From positions 159,093 to 223,092 of the forward strand of contig JBGFRO010000006.1 of assembly GCA_041695085.1 (NCBI GenBank): 64,000 nucleotides of DNA, given 5' to 3'. How positions within the stretch are numbered: position 1 is the first letter of the stretch; each line of letters begins with the position of its first letter. Of this stretch, positions 9,532 to 17,836 are shown piece by piece. Below the pieces are notes generated by a model. That model was given only the letters and a program-made list of their open reading frames with translations. It made no database searches and had not been told where the DNA came from. Made by a program: the position numbers and the translations under genes. The stretch comes from DYFT01 sp041695085. GTDB taxonomy: Bacteria; Bacteroidota; Ignavibacteria; UBA10030.

Positions 9532-10107
9532 CTAGACGCTTTGGATCTCTCGTTTTGACTCACAATAGCGAATAAATTCAAGGTACCACTGCTCGCCGTA
9601 TGCCTCTATCAGAGCATCGCGGACGAAATCGACGAGCAATACTCCCTCCTTCTTTCCTTTCTGGAGAGCGGGTTCGCAAGCTGACAGGTATTCAAACCGG
9701 ATGTGCTCCGTTTGTCCACGATCAATGCGAATCGGAAAGAGATGACACGAAAGAGGTTTGCGCCAGTTAATTTTTCCCTCCAAAAAGGCCTTTTCGAACG
9801 CACACCGAGCGATGCCTTGTTCCCAAACGACGAAGACGCAAGCCCGTTCGTCGACGCAGTGGGTCGAATAGTCTCCGGGCCGACCTTGAAGGAAGCCCTC
9901 TCGTTCCATCACGTCGAGATGTTGATGAGAAAGATAAGGCTGAATGAATGGGAGTACTGTTACGATCTCTTGCACTTCCTCATCGAGAAGTGGAGCTCCT
10001 CGATGGCCGGGCATTGTGCAACAAGCCCCTCTGCACCGTTTCAAATCGCAGGCGAAGCGGGTGGAAGGAATAAGGTTATCAACGAAGAGTCCGGGCACGG
10101 TTTGCAT
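9532..10107 (-). CDS. DUF3109 family cysteine-rich protein
   Basis: 191 residues, soluble. Cysteines cluster at the N-terminus (C20, C25, C29, C30), with more in HCVDERACVF (about 83-89), in ARCAFEK and in the LSCHLFPIR segment. This spacing is that of the DUF3109 family, related to the YkgJ-type zinc/iron-cluster proteins; a metal site is likely but unproven. It is common in Bacteroidota. It ends eight bases before rpoN, suggesting an operon DUF3109-rpoN-hslV-hslU, although no functional link is known. Confidence 0.85.
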   Translation of the reverse strand: MQTVPGLFVDNLIPSTRFACDLKRCRGACCTMPGHRGAPLLDEEVQEIVTVLPFIQPYLSHQHLDVMEREGFLQGRPGDYSTHCVDERACVFVVWEQGIARCAFEKAFLEGKINWRKPLSCHLFPIRIDRGQTEHIRFEYLSACEPALQKGKKEGVLLVDFVRDALIEAYGEQWYLEFIRYCESKREIQSV

Positions 10108-10257
10108 AAATCATCAAAAAACACGTTGAAAGTATAATCATTTTTCCCAAAAGAAAGTAGGTTTTGGCTCGATTTTTGTGGCGCGCACGTTGTTGCTTTT
10201 CGAAGTGTTTTCCTTCAAGTTCACCACAACCTTTTGCTGCTCTCGGAGTCTAATTCC

Positions 10258-10857
10258 GTGTCAGAAGTTAACAATCAGCTGATCACTTCTATGCAAGACG
10301 CAGAACTCATCACGAGGGCTCGTGTAGGTGATATGATGGCATTTGAAGAACTTGTGTATCGGTACGATAAGCAAGTCCTCTCCATTGCCGCTCGTTATGT
10401 GCAAAGTGCCGAAGACGCAAAAGACATCTACCAAGAAGTATTTATGCGAGTCTATCGCGCGCTGCCGAAGTTTGAATTCAGAAGCGAATTCTCTACCTGG
10501 TTGTTTCGCATTACAACCAATGTTTGTCTTAGTCATCGTTCACGAAGAAAAAGGCATACTCACCCGTCGTTCGACGGTGATGGCGATGAGGACCACGGGG
10601 CGTCGCTTGCAGAATCGATCGCGGGAGAGGACGCGACGGATCGTTCGGCGGAAGGAGCAGAAATCGCACACCACATCCAACAGGCGGTCGATCGCCTGTC
10701 ACCCAAACTCAAAATGGTCTTCGTTCTTAAACACTACGAAGGTCTGAAAATCAAAGAGATTGCACAGATGATGTCGTGCACCGAAGGAACGGTGAAAAAA
10801 TATCTCTTTACAGCAACCAAAAAGATACGGCACGAACTCAGCGAGATGTTTGATTGA
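10258..10857 (+). CDS. ECF-type RNA polymerase sigma factor (sigma-70 family)
   Basis: 199 residues with the two-domain ECF plan: region 2 (FEELVYRYDKQVLSIAARYV ... AKDIYQEVFMRVYRAL ... STWLFRITTNVC) and region 4 (LSPKLKMVFVLKHYEGLKIK ... MSCTEGTVKKYLF), joined by an acidic, variable linker. I place the start at GTG 10258 because CGGAG lies about ten bases ahead; the TTG at 10234 and ATG at 10291 lack such a site. The next gene encodes a zinc-finger membrane anti-sigma factor 22 bases downstream, the usual control partner. The signal it responds to is unknown. Confidence 0.92.
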   Translation: MSEVNNQLITSMQDAELITRARVGDMMAFEELVYRYDKQVLSIAARYVQSAEDAKDIYQEVFMRVYRALPKFEFRSEFSTWLFRITTNVCLSHRSRRKRHTHPSFDGDGDEDHGASLAESIAGEDATDRSAEGAEIAHHIQQAVDRLSPKLKMVFVLKHYEGLKIKEIAQMMSCTEGTVKKYLFTATKKIRHELSEMFD

Positions 10858-10879
10858 AAGATCGGCAGGAGGTTAACGC

Positions 10880-11854
10880 ATGATGACGCATCGACAATAC
10901 AAAGAATGGATTCAACTATCCGTCCTGGACGAGTTGACGACGGACGAGCGCGAGCTGCTGGGTCGTCATCTCGACGAATGTGGTGAATGTCGAGCCGAGT
11001 TGGAACAATTGACAAAATTCACTTCCCGAGTCCACCAGCGTCAGCTTTTTCAACCTACGGATCAATTGTTGCAGGAGGCGCGGCAGGAGTTACGCGTTGC
11101 ACTTCGATTGGAGCGAATGAAGCAGCCGATTCGTGTGACTCTCAAAACGTGGTGGGAGGCACTGAGCTCCGGATCGCTGCGATTGGCCGCTGGAGGAGTG
11201 GCGATGGTTGCCATCGGTATGCTGCTGGGATATCTCATTTTTTCCGGGGGAGACACGTCGGAAGGTTCCTTTGTGGGAAGTCTTGAGATTCAAGAGACCA
11301 CATTTTCACGGGGAGAAACCAGGGTCACCAACGTACGATTTCTGGCATCGGAGACTGTGGAGGGGGAGGTAGAGTTCATTTTTGAGGCGGTGACACCCAT
11401 CAGGATGAAAGGAAGCGTCCAGGATCCGGCCGTGCAGCGTATTCTTGCCCAAGCTCTCGTAACGGAACAAAATCCCGGTGCCCGTCTGCGAACCGTGAGC
11501 ACTCTCGGTGCTTATGCCGAGCAATCGAATAAACCGGATCAAGAGATCAAAGCGGCACTCATTCAGGCATTGAAGTCGGACGGCAATGTGGGAGTTCGGA
11601 AAGAGGCGCTTCGTGTTCTCCAACGCTTCCCGATGGATAAGGAAATTCAGGATGCGCTCTTGCATGTTCTGCGCCATGAGTTGAATCCGGGCCTCCGCAT
11701 CGAAGCGATCAACATCTTAGAAAAACCGGTGGTTGCGGGGCAATGGAGGAACGAGGAAATCAAGAATGTTCTTCGGGAGAAGATGGAATCAGATCAAAAC
11801 AACTACATTCGCCTTCGTGCGAGAAACGTGTATGAGGAGGTCTATCAGCAATGA
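10880..11854 (+). CDS. transmembrane zinc-finger anti-sigma factor with C-terminal HEAT repeats
   Basis: 324 residues. Cytoplasmic N-terminus with the ZAS zinc finger (His30, Cys34, Cys37 in RHLDECGECRAEL), one membrane helix at about 100-121, a short beta-rich piece, and from about 175 to the end helical HEAT-like repeats (LRTVSTLGAYAEQ, VRKEALRVLQRF, LRIEAINILEKP) outside the membrane. The sigma-binding part should hold the upstream ECF factor; the HEAT part could sense or bind envelope partners. A perfect AGGAGG site precedes the ATG. The stop overlaps the next gene by four bases (ATGA), so the three genes are one operon. Confidence 0.88.
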   Translation: MMTHRQYKEWIQLSVLDELTTDERELLGRHLDECGECRAELEQLTKFTSRVHQRQLFQPTDQLLQEARQELRVALRLERMKQPIRVTLKTWWEALSSGSLRLAAGGVAMVAIGMLLGYLIFSGGDTSEGSFVGSLEIQETTFSRGETRVTNVRFLASETVEGEVEFIFEAVTPIRMKGSVQDPAVQRILAQALVTEQNPGARLRTVSTLGAYAEQSNKPDQEIKAALIQALKSDGNVGVRKEALRVLQRFPMDKEIQDALLHVLRHELNPGLRIEAINILEKPVVAGQWRNEEIKNVLREKMESDQNNYIRLRARNVYEEVYQQ

Positions 11855-13014
11855 AAACGTCCGGAATACTTCGGTTTGCTGTGATCTTGAGTTTCGCGTC
11901 ATTTGTCGTCGGGTTCCGTTTGGTAGATGATCAAGGGAGCCGCTCCAAAACGTTTGCCGTTAACAAGGGAGGAACGATAGAAGTCCGGATCGACGGTGGG
12001 GATATTAAGCTCGACACCTGGGACAAAGGAGAGGTCGTTATTCGGGCAGAAGGGATCGATGAAGAAGATCTCGATCGACTCAAGATGGAGCAGAGTGGGA
12101 ATACAATTCGCGTTGAACTGCGCCGTCGAGGATGGGGAGGCTGGAGAGGAGGGCACGCCCGGTTTGAGATAACGGTGCCGACGCAGTTTAACACCGACCT
12201 CCGCACGGCTGGAGGCGATATCGAAATCCGCGGTGATCTGGACGGTCGTGTGAAAGGTTCAACGTCGGGAGGCGATGTGATTCTAGGAAATCTTACTCGC
12301 GCGACTGTCGAGCTGAGTACCTCGGGGGGCGACATGCGGACGGGCGACATTCAGGGAGACGTGACGCTGAAGACGTCGGGCGGTGATATCGAGTTGGGGA
12401 GAATCGGCGGGAATGTGAGTGTAAGCACGGCGGGCGGGGACATTCGCGTGGAAAGTGTCGGAAAGCGATTGAAGGCTTCTACTTCAGGCGGAGATATCGT
12501 GATCGGAGAGGTTGGTGGTGAAGCCACGGCCTCGACGGCCGGTGGTGATGTGAAAGTGAGAAAGGTTACGGGAACGGCAGCGCTTTCTACCGCCGGTGGG
12601 GATATTGAGCTGCTCAGTGGTTCGGGCGACGTTGTCGCAAAAACCGCAGGGGGAGATATACGGCTTGAAGACATGAGTGGCTCGATCGAGGCATCGACGG
12701 CGGGAGGCGATGTGCAAGCGGAGTTGAGGCCGAAGGGGTCTGGACGGAGTCGGCTCTCTTCAGCCGGAGGGGAAATCACCCTTTACGTTCCCGAAAATGC
12801 AAAAGCGACGATCGAGGCGATCATTCGGTTGGAGGGACGTTGGAGGAGTCGAAAAGACGATTACAGCGTGCGGTCCGATTTTAAACCCGAAACCTATGAG
12901 CGGGACGACGATGGCTCTGAGATCCGAGCGCGATACGTGCTGAACGGAGGGGGGGAAGACATCGTGCTGAAAACAGTAAATTCCAACATCACCATCAGAA
13001 AATCGAGACACTAA
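11851..13014 (+). CDS. exported DUF4097-type beta-solenoid protein with 18-residue repeats
   Basis: 387 residues: signal peptide (1-22), a beta-rich lead-in (35-110), then ten copies of an [ST]-x-[AS]-G-G-D-[IVM] repeat with GGD at 121, 140, 159, 177, 195, 213, 231, 249, 267 and 285, and a last GGE at 306. The period is exactly 18 residues for seven successive intervals. This fits the DUF4097/adhesin-like parallel beta-helix family, a rod on the cell surface or in the periplasm. It is the third gene of the sigma/anti-sigma operon and could be the regulated envelope component. No catalytic motif is visible. Confidence 0.85.
   Translation: MKTSGILRFAVILSFASFVVGFRLVDDQGSRSKTFAVNKGGTIEVRIDGGDIKLDTWDKGEVVIRAEGIDEEDLDRLKMEQSGNTIRVELRRRGWGGWRGGHARFEITVPTQFNTDLRTAGGDIEIRGDLDGRVKGSTSGGDVILGNLTRATVELSTSGGDMRTGDIQGDVTLKTSGGDIELGRIGGNVSVSTAGGDIRVESVGKRLKASTSGGDIVIGEVGGEATASTAGGDVKVRKVTGTAALSTAGGDIELLSGSGDVVAKTAGGDIRLEDMSGSIEASTAGGDVQAELRPKGSGRSRLSSAGGEITLYVPENAKATIEAIIRLEGRWRSRKDDYSVRSDFKPETYERDDDGSEIRARYVLNGGGEDIVLKTVNSNITIRKSRH
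12205..12770 (+). repeat. 54-base tandem repeats encoding the GGD solenoid
   Basis: Ten to eleven degenerate coding repeats with a 54-57 base period. The DNA copies have diverged (GGD codons vary), so the repeat is old and maintained at protein level rather than a recent slippage product. Confidence 0.75.
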
Positions 13015-13171
13015 GGTGGCAGTTTGTGTTTGATGGCTGTTGAAACGAAACGGCTCCAATCCTATCCATAAAAAATCTTTCCGAAATTCGCGTAACCTTT
13101 TAGGAAACAAAGCGTCCAATAAAAACCTTGCAATGCAAAAAGCTCCTCCATTTGCATGGGCAAGAATGAAG

Positions 13172-13204
13172 CCTCTGGGGATTGGTGGTCCCCGGAGGTT
13201 TTTT
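13172..13204 (+). terminator. rho-independent terminator of the sigma operon
   Basis: Stem 13172-13181 with 13189-13198 (one G-T pair) followed by six T. The rest of the 303-base gap between 13014 and dprA (13318) shows nothing else I can support. Confidence 0.85.
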
Positions 13205-13317
13205 GTTTGAACGCAGCCGATTTTTTGTGGGAGTCCGCGGTTGACGATACAGGGAATTTCCGCTCTCGCGAGATGATGAATTCGATTTAAGGAACTTGTG
13301 TCAGAACCTTGGTTTCC

Positions 13318-14427
13318 TCATAAAGAGTTTTGGGAAAGTTTTGCAAACATCTTGCCGGGATATTGACGCACGAGTCCTTTGAATTCGAGGGAGAGGAGGT
13401 GAACAAGCGCATCAGCGGTCGTGAGATTCGCCTTCTCGGCAATGACGTCGATGTGACTTGTACCGGACTCCAGCACGTCGAGCAGTCTTCGTTCGAAGAG
13501 CGTCAGCTCGATCTCGGGTTCGGGCTTACGCTCTTCGCGCAAGAGCCCGCGCAGCTGTGGCTTCAGTTCGTCGAGAAGATCGTCGACGGAGGTGACCAGT
13601 TTTGCCTTACCGTCCCGGATGAGCAGGTTCGGACCTGCGCTTCTCCGTTCGGTGATGTTGCCCGGTACTGCGAAGACCTCTCGGTTTTGATCAAGCGCGA
13701 TGGTTGCCGTAATCATCGCTCCACCATCTTCACCCGATTCCACCACGGTTGTTCCAAGGGCAAGTCCACTGATGATTCGGTTTCGGCGCGGAAAATTAGG
13801 GGCGTCCGGTTTGGCGCCCATCGGGAATTCCGAAAGAACGGCCCCCTGCTCGGCGATACGTTCCAGAAGCTTTCTGTTTTCCGGCGGATAGGGGACATCC
13901 AATCCCGAGCCGATCACGGCCAGAGTTCTGCCTCCGGCTTGAAGCGCGGCCACGTGGGCGATCGTGTCGATGCCGCGAGCAAGTCCGCTGATGACCGTTA
14001 ATCCGAGTTGCGCGAGATCGCGGCTGAACATCTCCCCAACGCTCTTTCCGTATGGGGTTGGATGTCGCGTCCCAACGATCGCAAGCGCGTAACGGTCTTC
14101 CGGCAGGAACTCGCCGAGGACGTAAAGAAAAGCCGGGGGATCATAGATTTTTTTTAGGAGTTCGGGATAGCCTTTTTCCCAAATGGTAAGAATTTTGCCG
14201 CCTGCTTTGTTTAATCGCTTGAGCTGATCGCGCGCAAAGACCTTCCCGTTGTGGTGAGCGATGTTGGAAGCAAGTTTCTTATCGATGCCTTCTACTTCGA
14301 TGAGTTCGCGGGGCGAGGCGGCTAAGACGGCGGTGGGATTACCAAAGTGCGAGATCAGAGCGCGAATCTTGTGGGACCCGATGCGAGGAACGGAAGAAAG
14401 TGAGAGAAGGTCGAGCACGTCGAACAT
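13318..14427 (-). CDS. dprA: DNA-processing protein DprA
   Basis: Loads RecA on incoming single-stranded DNA during natural transformation; 369 residues. An N-terminal SAM/HhH-like region (1-70) is followed by the Rossmann-type core with IVGTRHPTPYG, SGLARGIDTIAH, GSGLDVPYPPENRKL, FPRRNRIISGLA and FAVPGNI, then a C-terminal winged-helix part (about 305-369). All family motifs are intact. It lies at the end of the glmM-TPR-eutN-dprA run, 32 bases after the EutN-type gene. No other competence genes are present here, although recA sits at the right end of the window. Confidence 0.95.
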   Translation of the reverse strand: MFDVLDLLSLSSVPRIGSHKIRALISHFGNPTAVLAASPRELIEVEGIDKKLASNIAHHNGKVFARDQLKRLNKAGGKILTIWEKGYPELLKKIYDPPAFLYVLGEFLPEDRYALAIVGTRHPTPYGKSVGEMFSRDLAQLGLTVISGLARGIDTIAHVAALQAGGRTLAVIGSGLDVPYPPENRKLLERIAEQGAVLSEFPMGAKPDAPNFPRRNRIISGLALGTTVVESGEDGGAMITATIALDQNREVFAVPGNITERRSAGPNLLIRDGKAKLVTSVDDLLDELKPQLRGLLREERKPEPEIELTLFERRLLDVLESGTSHIDVIAEKANLTTADALVHLLSLEFKGLVRQYPGKMFAKLSQNSL

Positions 14428-14459
14428 TGATGCAACCTGTGAACCTATCCAACGATCAT

Positions 14460-14732
14460 TTACAGCTCGACCGACAATCCATCGACCACGGCGACGATAA
14501 TGCTATGGACTGGCACGTTGGTGCGTTTCAGGATTTGCTGGGCGCCTGCTCCCTCCTGAATGACAAGCACCGTGTCCCCGATCCCTGCATCAACCTGATC
14601 AATTGCAAGGAGATCTCTCCCGACCGGCTTTCCGTCGAGGTCGATGGGTTGGACGATCAGGATTTTGTAGGCTTTGAGATGTTCGTTTTTTTGCGTTGAG
14701 ACAATTGTGCCGGTTACTTTGCCGAGGATCAC
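14460..14732 (-). CDS. EutN/CcmL-type protein (microcompartment vertex family)
   Basis: A 90-residue protein matching the EutN/CcmL fold, known as pentamers that cap the vertices of bacterial microcompartments. Visible features are ILGKVTGTIVSTQKNEHLK at the start, then LLAIDQVDAGIGDTVLVIQE and GAGAQQIL. I start it at GTG 14732, with GGAAGGA seven bases ahead; this gives the exact family length, whereas a longer version adds 50 unrelated residues. No hexameric shell (Pfam00936) gene or signature enzyme is nearby, so a shell role here is doubtful. It sits between a TPR gene and dprA. Confidence 0.82.
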   Translation of the reverse strand: MILGKVTGTIVSTQKNEHLKAYKILIVQPIDLDGKPVGRDLLAIDQVDAGIGDTVLVIQEGAGAQQILKRTNVPVHSIIVAVVDGLSVEL

Positions 14733-14763
14733 TGCCGTTCCTTCCTGCTGTTGCTCACTTGTC

Positions 14764-15708
14764 TTAACGGAATTGTAGTCGCCGCAAATCCGCTTCGGCT
14801 GCGATGGTGCCAAACGCCGCCCAATATGGACTCTGGGCAACTCGTTGCAGAATCGATACAGCACGTACCGTGTCGCCACCACTTAAATACCAAGCAGCAA
14901 CGCCGTAACCATAGGTAGCGAGTTCCAAGTCGGTGGGGTCGTCGAGTTTCAGGAGCGCATCTACTTGCAATTCTCCTTTATACATCAAAAGCCTTCGATG
15001 GTAGGCCGTGTTCTCAAGGATTCTCATCTCTTTATGAATGGTATCGAGTAAGATGGTTGGAGCACTCGGACCCTTCATTCTTCGCAGAGCAAGATAGGTC
15101 CAATCTGTTGCAGCGCAGAGCATGTCGTCGTTCTTGGAGCGGAGTCGGCATTCATTGAAGAAACGGTAAGCGTTCTCGAAATCGCCTTTCAGATAGTACG
15201 CCAGTGCAAGGTGATAGAAGATATTGGTGTGCAGCGTGCTCGTCGGAATGTTGTACTTGTTCGGCTGACCATCGGGTTCAATCTCATCTTCCTTCCCCTC
15301 AACTAATGAGAGTGCCTTCGTCAAGTCTGCAATGGCACGATCAAACTCCCGCACTGTCACGAATCGATGACCCCGATGACGATAGAGCCGGGCATCTTCC
15401 GGAAACTTCTTTATTCCTTCAGTGAAGATGTCAATCGCCTCACGGTATCTCCATAAGTATGCTGTTCGGCGACCGACCCAAATAAGGTTCTCCACGTTGC
15501 TTGAATCTTGCCTGTAAGCCTCGATGGCAAGCTGCAACTCCTTTTCCATTCGCTCCCGCGTCTCGGGGGGCAAAGGAGGAGGATACAACGGGCTTCCGAG
15601 CAGTGAAATTGCCTCCGGTCGACCGGAAACCATCTCCTGATTTCCATACAAGATAGTAAACGAAAGGAGGTAACAGCCGAGAAATGAGAAATGTGAAAAA
15701 GCTTTCAT
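14764..15708 (-). CDS. exported TPR-repeat protein
   Basis: 314 residues with a hydrophobic N-terminal segment (about 6-22) that looks like a signal peptide. TPR-type pairs include LIWVGRRTAYLWRYREAIDI, LYRHRGHRFVTVREFDRAIA and IFYHLALAYYLKGDFENAYR. The C-terminal third (EMRILENTAYHRRLLMYKGE on) seems helical as well. Its ATG overlaps the glmM stop (ATGA at 15705-15708), so it is translationally coupled to cell-wall precursor synthesis. No catalytic motif; probably a scaffold. Specific role unknown. Confidence 0.85.
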   Translation of the reverse strand: MKAFSHFSFLGCYLLSFTILYGNQEMVSGRPEAISLLGSPLYPPPLPPETRERMEKELQLAIEAYRQDSSNVENLIWVGRRTAYLWRYREAIDIFTEGIKKFPEDARLYRHRGHRFVTVREFDRAIADLTKALSLVEGKEDEIEPDGQPNKYNIPTSTLHTNIFYHLALAYYLKGDFENAYRFFNECRLRSKNDDMLCAATDWTYLALRRMKGPSAPTILLDTIHKEMRILENTAYHRRLLMYKGELQVDALLKLDDPTDLELATYGYGVAAWYLSGGDTVRAVSILQRVAQSPYWAAFGTIAAEADLRRLQFR

Positions 15709-17075
15709 GTTTTGGCTACCATCTCCGCTGTAAACTGTTGGACGAGCTCCTCGGCTCTTTCTCGTGTCGGGCTTTCTGCGATGATGCGAATAATCGGTTC
15801 TGTATTGGACTTGCGCAGGTGAACCCAGGAATCAGGAAAGTTGATCTTGAGCCCGTCAATCGTTGTGATCTTGCCCTTTCCGGCGTAACGCTCTTCGAGT
15901 CGGCGCAATATTTCGTCTGGATCGAGTGTCCCAACGTTGACTTTTCCCTTTGAAATCGAGTATTGGGGCATGATCTTCTTCAATTCGGAGAGTGTTCCAC
16001 CGAAATCGGTGAGATGTTGGAGTGTCAAGGCAATACCAACCAGTGCGTCCCGTCCGATGTGTGAAGCCGAGAGGATAACCCCTCCACTCCCTTCGCCTCC
16101 TACGAGAGCACCCAATTCCCGCATCTTCTTCGCGACGTTGATTTCGCCTACAGCCGTACGCACGACTTGCACGCCTCGCTCCGCTGCGATGTCATCCACG
16201 GCCCGCGTTGTTGAGAGGTTGACAACAACAGGCGGGAGATCACGACCCGTTGTTGTTTCTCGATCAAGCACGAACTTGATCACGCTGGCAATGGTATACT
16301 CTTCTCCCATCGGCTCCCCATGCTCATCAATGAGAACAAGCCGATCTACATCCGGATCGACAGCGATGCCAACATCAGCTTTCGTTTCGCGCACGCGCGC
16401 ACACAAGCCGGTGAGGTTTTCCGGGATGGGTTCCGGAGTATGGGAGAATATCCCCGAAATGTCGCAGTTCATTTCAATGACATCACATCCGAACTCTCGC
16501 AGGAGTTGTGGAACGATGGCGCCACCTGCTGCATTGACGCAATCGACCACAACCCGAAAGCGTTTCTTGCGGACTTCCTCAATACGAAGGTAAGGAAGTG
16601 AAAGGACGTTGCGGAGATGCTCATCGACCAACTCGGGAGCAGGAGTATGCTTACCCTGCTGATCCCATCGGCGGTAGGACCGCATCCCCTGCTCGGCAAT
16701 CTTCCAGAACTCTCGGTTTTGATCTGCATCGAGAAAGAGTCCAGTGGAGGCAAGAAACTTCAGCCCGTTCCATTCCATTGGATTGTGGCTTGCGGTGATG
16801 GAGATGCCTCCTGCCGCGCGACGTTTCTCGACGGCAAGCTGCAGCGTTGGAGTGGCGCAGATTCCGACCGCGACGACATCGCATCCCATTTGCAGAAGCG
16901 TTGACGAGACCAGATGGGCAATCGATTTGCCCGTAATCCTGCCGTCTCGTCCGATGACGATTGTGCCGCGACCGCAGTACTCTGCAAAGGCTGATGCGTA
17001 TTTCACGATCACCTCAGGTGTGAGACTCTCACCGACGATGCCTCGCACACCCGAGATGCTGACCATGAGCGACAT
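15705..17075 (-). CDS. glmM: phosphoglucosamine mutase (GlmM-type)
   Basis: Converts glucosamine-6-phosphate to glucosamine-1-phosphate for UDP-GlcNAc. 456 residues of the alpha-D-phosphohexomutase family: phosphoserine loop TASHNP (Ser96), metal loop DPDVDR (240-245, with Pro where many members have Gly), sugar loop GEGSGG (326-331) and phosphate loop RKSNTEPIIR near the C-terminus. The GEGSGG sugar loop and overall look are closer to the archaeal/Bacteroidota branch, so a wider phosphomannomutase activity is possible. AAGGAG precedes the ATG. An alternative GlmU gene at 27.6 kb would take the next step. Confidence 0.88.
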   Translation of the reverse strand: MSLMVSISGVRGIVGESLTPEVIVKYASAFAEYCGRGTIVIGRDGRITGKSIAHLVSSTLLQMGCDVVAVGICATPTLQLAVEKRRAAGGISITASHNPMEWNGLKFLASTGLFLDADQNREFWKIAEQGMRSYRRWDQQGKHTPAPELVDEHLRNVLSLPYLRIEEVRKKRFRVVVDCVNAAGGAIVPQLLREFGCDVIEMNCDISGIFSHTPEPIPENLTGLCARVRETKADVGIAVDPDVDRLVLIDEHGEPMGEEYTIASVIKFVLDRETTTGRDLPPVVVNLSTTRAVDDIAAERGVQVVRTAVGEINVAKKMRELGALVGGEGSGGVILSASHIGRDALVGIALTLQHLTDFGGTLSELKKIMPQYSISKGKVNVGTLDPDEILRRLEERYAGKGKITTIDGLKINFPDSWVHLRKSNTEPIIRIIAESPTRERAEELVQQFTAEMVAKT

Positions 17076-17102
17076 CGCGTCTCCTTTTTGAAAAGTGAGT
17101 CG

Positions 17103-17131
17103 AATTTACGTATTGCACGAGCGATAAGCAA
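17103..17131 (-). promoter_or_regulatory. candidate promoter for the glmM operon
   Basis: On the minus strand TTGCTT, a 17-base spacer and TAAATT, about 28 bases before the glmM start. Divergent to the candidate at 17187-17215. Confidence 0.4.
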
Positions 17132-17186
17132 GAAAGGGGCGAGAATCGTTATGACAATTCCCAACGGCTGCCTCGGAAGTCGTTGC

Positions 17187-17215
17187 TTGACACTTGTCTG
17201 GCGCATGCGTAACTT
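17187..17215 (+). promoter_or_regulatory. candidate promoter for the AMMECR1-MEMO1 operon
   Basis: A perfect TTGACA, 17-base spacer and TAACTT with an upstream TG, 25 bases before the start at 17240. The -10 match is weak (three of six). Confidence 0.4.
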
Positions 17216-17239
17216 GCAGTTAACGAGAGACGTTAGCGT

Positions 17240-17836
17240 ATGCAACTCACCGATGATGAGAAACGTGAACTCCTACGGAGGGCACGCGCTTCGATTGAAG
17301 CGGAGTTGAAGGGAATTCCGAATCCAACCTCGCCTCCAACGACTTCGACGCTGGAAACCCCCTGCGGAGCGTTCGTGACGCTCCGAATCGGAGGCGATCT
17401 CCGGGGTTGCATCGGCTACGTTGAACCGCGCTTGCCGCTTGTTCAAACAGTCGAAGAAGTTGCGAAGAAGGCCGCCTTCGAGGATCCGCGCTTCGTACCA
17501 TTGACTCGCGACGAACTCGACGCGGTCGATATCGAAATCTCCGTTCTTTCCCCCTTGTGGCTGATTAAGGACATCTCGGAAATCGAGGTCGGGAAACATG
17601 GTCTGGTTGTCGATGCAGGCTACACACGCGGTTTGCTTCTCCCGCAGGTGCCACTCGAGTATGGTTGGGATCGACAACAGTTTCTTGCACACACATCTCT
17701 CAAGGCAGGCCTTATGCCTGATGCATGGAAACAACCCCACGTAAAGTTGTTTGTTTTTACGTCGGATGTTTTCTCTGAACGGAGTCTTCACGAGCACGAT
17801 GAAGCGGCCGGCGGGAAAGGAGAAAGTTTGACGTGA
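17240..17836 (+). CDS. AMMECR1 family protein (AmmeMemoRadiSam system protein A)
   Basis: 198 residues. GAFVTLRI and the signature LRGCIG (54-59), followed by AFEDPRFVPLTRDEL and LLPQVPLEYGWD, identify the AMMECR1 domain across its full length. In many prokaryotes this family is encoded with a MEMO1 homologue and a radical-SAM protein; the first two are present here, overlapping by four bases (GTGA at 17833). The biochemical role of the set is not established. The ribosome site is weak (CGAGAG). Confidence 0.93.
   Translation: MQLTDDEKRELLRRARASIEAELKGIPNPTSPPTTSTLETPCGAFVTLRIGGDLRGCIGYVEPRLPLVQTVEEVAKKAAFEDPRFVPLTRDELDAVDIEISVLSPLWLIKDISEIEVGKHGLVVDAGYTRGLLLPQVPLEYGWDRQQFLAHTSLKAGLMPDAWKQPHVKLFVFTSDVFSERSLHEHDEAAGGKGESLT

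Noticed and set aside
12205..12770. Tandem repeats considered as a CRISPR or satellite array
   Set aside because: Period is 54 bases in frame within a coding sequence, with diverged copies and no spacers.
14505..14525. TGGCACG...TGC as a sigma-54 promoter
   Set aside because: The GG-to-GC spacing is one base short and the site lies inside the EutN-type gene on the wrong strand.
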